NCBI GenBank assembly: GCA_964461325.1
Contig: CAYWTW010000029.1
Coordinates: 1 to 9,028 of the forward strand
DNA: 9,028 nucleotides
Source: CAYUVV01 sp964461325
Lineage (GTDB): Bacteria > Patescibacteriota > Minisyncoccia > Phycocordibacterales > JACOZG01
Reading direction: 5' to 3'
Positions 6,795 to 9,028 of the stretch are shown one piece after another. The notes beneath the pieces were generated by a model. That model made no database searches. It worked only from the letters and a program-made list of their open reading frames with translations, and was not told the DNA's origin. The translations under genes were made by a program, and so were the position numbers. Position 1 is the first letter of the stretch. Each line of letters begins with the position of its first letter.

Positions 6795-6832
6795 ATTAAC
6801 ACCGCCGTTTCCACTGTCCCCAGATTAACACC
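6795..6832 (+). repeat. pair of ATTAACACC direct repeats in a promoter region
   Basis: ATTAACACC occurs at 6795-6803 and again at 6824-6832, 29 bp apart, in an 86-nt intergenic spacer. The second copy covers the putative -35 box (TTAACA). The arrangement could be an operator or activator site, or a chance or duplication remnant. Confidence 0.4.
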
Positions 6833-6854
6833 CGCGGTCTAGATATACTATAAT
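6825..6854 (+). promoter_or_regulatory. strong sigma70-type promoter abutting the start codon
   Basis: TTAACA (6825-6830, 5 of 6 matches to TTGACA), an 18-bp spacer and a perfect TATAAT (6849-6854) form the best promoter in the window. The start of transcription would fall at about 6861-6862, just past the ATG at 6856 and exactly at the in-frame ATG at 6862. An overlapping TATACT at 6844-6849 would start transcription at about 6856. Either way the message would have essentially no leader. Confidence 0.65.
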
Positions 6855-6855
6855 T

Positions 6856-7758
6856 ATGGTGATGTGGAAATTTGTCAGCTTCGGCCTAACTCTGGTTCTC
6901 GTGTTCGCTTGGCTCTTGTGGTGGCTCGGCGGTAACGCGGCGCCATCAACCGCCGATCAATTATTGAACAGCGGGCTAATCGCCCGCGGCGGCCCTCTCG
7001 ACGCCCCCATCACCATCACGCGGCTGGAAAATAAAGACGGCGATGGCGACGGCCTCGCCGATTGGGAAGAACTGGAGCTGTGGGGGACGAACCCCGCCCA
7101 AGCCGATACCGATGGCGACGGCGACAGTGACGAGAGTGAGGTGGAGCGTGGCTCCGACCCGCTCGTGGCCGGAGCCGATCAAGCTCTCGACGCCGACGGT
7201 CAAGCCGTGGCTCTCGTCCGCCAGGCAATCGAAGAAAAGAACCAACCCTTGCTTAATACCGATTATGCCAACCTCTTCAACACCACAAGTTACACCGAGA
7301 GCGACTTGCGGCTAATCGACATTAACGATCCAGCGGCACTTAAAAATTACGGCTTTGAGGTCGCGCGGGCCATGCGGGCTTACAACGACCCCGAACTCGA
7401 AAATGAGATGGTCTTGATCGGTCAGGCGGCCAACGGCGATGACTTGGCCCTTACCAAACTGGAGCTCGCCGCCGATCGCCACGAAGCGGCGCGGCGCGAA
7501 TTGCTCAAACTCACCGTGCCGCGCGAGGCCGCGCCTATCCACCTCCACCTTGTTAACAGCGTGGCGCAATTAGCCGACAGTTCTCGCCTAATGGCGGCCA
7601 TCGAGAGCGAGCCGGCATTGGCGCTCGCCGCCGGCAATCTCCACCCGAGCCGCGTGCAAAACTTTTTCGCGGCGGTTAATAATTTGAATTTTTATTTTCG
7701 CGCTAACAACCTTAGCTTCGCCCCCGAGGAGGGAATGGAGATTAGCCTTGGCTTATGA
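6856..7758 (+). CDS. membrane-anchored protein with thrombospondin type 3-like calcium loops
   Basis: This protein has 300 residues, or 298 if the leaderless ATG at 6862 is used. An N-terminal hydrophobic helix (about 5-25, with one Lys ahead of it) forms an uncleaved anchor or signal. After a short linker come two Asp-rich calcium loops: KDGDGDGLADWEE (60-72), followed by GTNP, and DTDGDGDSDESEV (84-96), followed by GSDPL. Their D-x-D-G-D-G spacing is that of thrombospondin type 3 / EF-hand-like repeats. The remaining 190 residues are predicted mostly helical by eye, Ala/Leu/Glu-rich, with no known motif and no cysteine. Calcium-stiffened surface exposure is the inferred role. The last codons overlap the next gene by four bases (ATGA), so the two are translationally coupled and probably work together. 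I do not recognise the C-terminal domain. Confidence 0.85.
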   Translation: MVMWKFVSFGLTLVLVFAWLLWWLGGNAAPSTADQLLNSGLIARGGPLDAPITITRLENKDGDGDGLADWEELELWGTNPAQADTDGDGDSDESEVERGSDPLVAGADQALDADGQAVALVRQAIEEKNQPLLNTDYANLFNTTSYTESDLRLIDINDPAALKNYGFEVARAMRAYNDPELENEMVLIGQAANGDDLALTKLELAADRHEAARRELLKLTVPREAAPIHLHLVNSVAQLADSSRLMAAIESEPALALAAGNLHPSRVQNFFAAVNNLNFYFRANNLSFAPEEGMEISLGL

Positions 7759-9028
7759 ACTCTTTTGCTAATCCTCGCCATTTAAAAAAACTCGCCGCCG
7801 GAGCAATTACGCTCGCGCTAATCTTGCCCCAAGTCGCTTATGCCGTGCTCCCACCCATCCCGCCGGCGGCGAGTAGTCATCGACTAGAAAACAATGGCGA
7901 TAATCCGCTCAATGTCCCTCCGGCCACCCTACAACTACTTAACGCCAGAAACGGTGGGGGAGAGGGCAACCAAACGGCCAGAGCCAAACAGGTTCTGCGC
8001 CAACGCCGCCAACAGGATTACCTCGTCTGCCAGGCCGAAGCCCGAGGCGAGCAAACTCTTGGCCAACTAGCCGTCGAGCCGCTCACCGCTTCGCTCAAAG
8101 ACCGGATGAACGAAGCCATCCAGTTGGAAGCCACGCCGAACGCCCTGGAAAGCGCGACGCGGCAGACCCTATATAGCGGCGTCACCGACCGCCTGCGCAC
8201 CGACCTCCAACCGGCGCTCGCGTCCATGACCGACCGGATTGAGGCCAATTTTTCAACCAACTTGCGGAGAAATCTGGCGCGAAACAATCTAACTCTGGAG
8301 CAGGCGGTCCAGGACCGCGGGCGTTTCACCGGATTGGTGCGCGATTCTCTTCGCGAGAGCTTCCCGCAATCGTTAAACGAAGATTTTGTGGGCGACGCCG
8401 TATCGTCTTCGCTTGATGGCGCCTTCCGCGATTCGCTCAAAGATAATTTGACCATCGAGCTCAACAAAACCGCCCGGCAAACCATCGAATACTATTACCG
8501 GCCGGTTATCTTCGAGATGGTGGGCCAAACTATTCCGACAGCAATCCAAGCGCACATCCAAAATTTAACAGCGACAATCAAGGGAACGAGGGCTGGCGTT
8601 GAGGGAATTTTCAAAAACATAACACAAACTTTCGCCGGGCCACCCGGTCTCGGCTTCCTCGGGCCGATCTTGGGTCTCATCGAGGGTTTTGCCTCTCTAC
8701 CGGAGGCAAAGCGACAACTAGAAGCCTTGATTGCAAACTTCGCCGCCCAAATTACCGCGATTGAAGAATTTACAAAGTGGCTCGCCGCGCTCGATACCGA
8801 AAAGTTGGTGGACGACATTATCGAGGGAATGGCCCTGCAGATGACGACGGTGATTACCGACCCCAAGAACGTCAACCGTTTGGTCGACGCGATTGGCGAC
8901 GCCATTACCGACCCAATCAACGCCTCGATTGAGGAAAATATCGACAAAATCATTGACGCCGCTTTTGTGCCCATCGCCGCGCTCGAAACCGCGATCGACA
9001 CCTTCGACGACATCATCGTCGACAGCGT
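7755..9028 (+). CDS. large secreted alpha-helical protein, 3' end outside window
   Basis: ATG at 7755 overlaps the preceding stop (ATGA). The frame is open to the right edge, giving at least 424 residues. A textbook signal peptide is present: a basic n-region with Lys11-Lys12, a hydrophobic core (14-24), and a signal peptidase I site after AYA (residues 28-30). A Pro-rich linker (31-58) and a Gly/Gln/Arg-rich stretch follow. The rest is almost all amphipathic helix. Related helical segments recur, such as DRLRTDLQPAL (145-155), VRDSLRESFPQSL (195-207) and FRDSLKDNLTIEL (224-236). A hydrophobic Gly/Pro/Leu stretch (about 295-314) could be a membrane-associated or self-assembly segment. A single Cys is at 92. 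No enzyme motif is seen. Co-expression with the calcium-loop protein suggests a shared surface structure or secretion apparatus; that is inference. Long antisense frames here are shadows. Confidence 0.87.
   Translation, partial: MNSFANPRHLKKLAAGAITLALILPQVAYAVLPPIPPAASSHRLENNGDNPLNVPPATLQLLNARNGGGEGNQTARAKQVLRQRRQQDYLVCQAEARGEQTLGQLAVEPLTASLKDRMNEAIQLEATPNALESATRQTLYSGVTDRLRTDLQPALASMTDRIEANFSTNLRRNLARNNLTLEQAVQDRGRFTGLVRDSLRESFPQSLNEDFVGDAVSSSLDGAFRDSLKDNLTIELNKTARQTIEYYYRPVIFEMVGQTIPTAIQAHIQNLTATIKGTRAGVEGIFKNITQTFAGPPGLGFLGPILGLIEGFASLPEAKRQLEALIANFAAQITAIEEFTKWLAALDTEKLVDDIIEGMALQMTTVITDPKNVNRLVDAIGDAITDPINASIEENIDKIIDAAFVPIAALETAIDTFDDIIVDS

Noticed and set aside
6772..6797. Possible terminator after the DUF192 gene (CAAC / GTTG stem)
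   Set aside because: Only four base pairs and no T-run; not enough to call a terminator.
6723..7966. Repeated 12-mer TGGGGGAGAGGG at 6723 and 7955
   Set aside because: A single shared 12-mer is expected by chance in a window this size; only the shorter GGGGGAG strand bias was kept as an observation.
8018..9016. Two long minus-strand open frames (155 and 173 codons) opposite the last gene
   Set aside because: Ser/Arg-rich low-complexity translations typical of antisense shadows; the plus-strand frame has a proper signal peptide, start-stop coupling and coherent helical pattern.
1..9028. CRISPR array, transposase, rRNA or riboswitch
   Set aside because: No regularly spaced repeats, transposase motifs, rRNA-conserved blocks or long structured leader were seen; the longest non-coding gap is 218 nt.

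Overview
The window looks like a stretch of a Candidate Phyla Radiation (Patescibacteria, probably Parcubacteria-like) chromosome with moderately high GC. This placement is inferred, with no ribosomal gene to confirm it. The hints are compact and overlapping genes, near absence of Shine-Dalgarno sequences, a two-LysM + M23 peptidase with the motif HGYNGVD, a UvrD/PcrA helicase without a C-terminal extension, and a short anchored protein with thrombospondin type 3-like calcium loops beside a large secreted helical protein. TGA acts as a stop (it ends the calcium-loop gene), so the TGA=Gly code of Absconditabacteria/Gracilibacteria does not apply.

Layout from left to right. Positions 2-601 hold the 3' end of an uncharacterised protein. 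Next come a DksA/TraR-like protein with a degenerate zinc site (622-1020) and a complete YifB/ComM AAA+ ATPase (1004-2554), overlapping by 17 nt. A convergent gene on the minus strand (2577-3512) encodes an exported LysM-LysM-M23 cell-wall protein; its stop codon lies inside a hairpin shared with the end of yifB. A 218-nt divergent spacer (3513-3730), the longest non-coding stretch, carries a perfect DnaA-box 9-mer and an extended -10 promoter. It leads into a probable three-gene operon: UvrD/PcrA helicase (3731-5572), RsmA/KsgA 16S rRNA dimethyltransferase (5580-6344) and an exported DUF192 protein (6320-6769). After an 86-nt spacer with a strong promoter come two translationally coupled envelope genes: a membrane-anchored calcium-loop protein (6856-7758) and a large signal-peptide-bearing helical protein (7755 to beyond the right edge).

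The left and middle genes are housekeeping: transcription regulation, DNA uptake or recombination, repair, and ribosome maturation. The outer parts are envelope functions: wall hydrolysis, DUF192, and the calcium-loop/helical pair. The most unusual sequence structure is a double palindrome (6371-6402) sitting in frame inside the DUF192 gene between its membrane segment and its domain, like a miniature protein-coding palindromic element. The most likely undescribed system is the calcium-loop anchor plus large secreted helical protein, driven by a promoter that abuts its start codon and so implies leaderless translation. No CRISPR array, tRNA, rRNA or transposase is visible.
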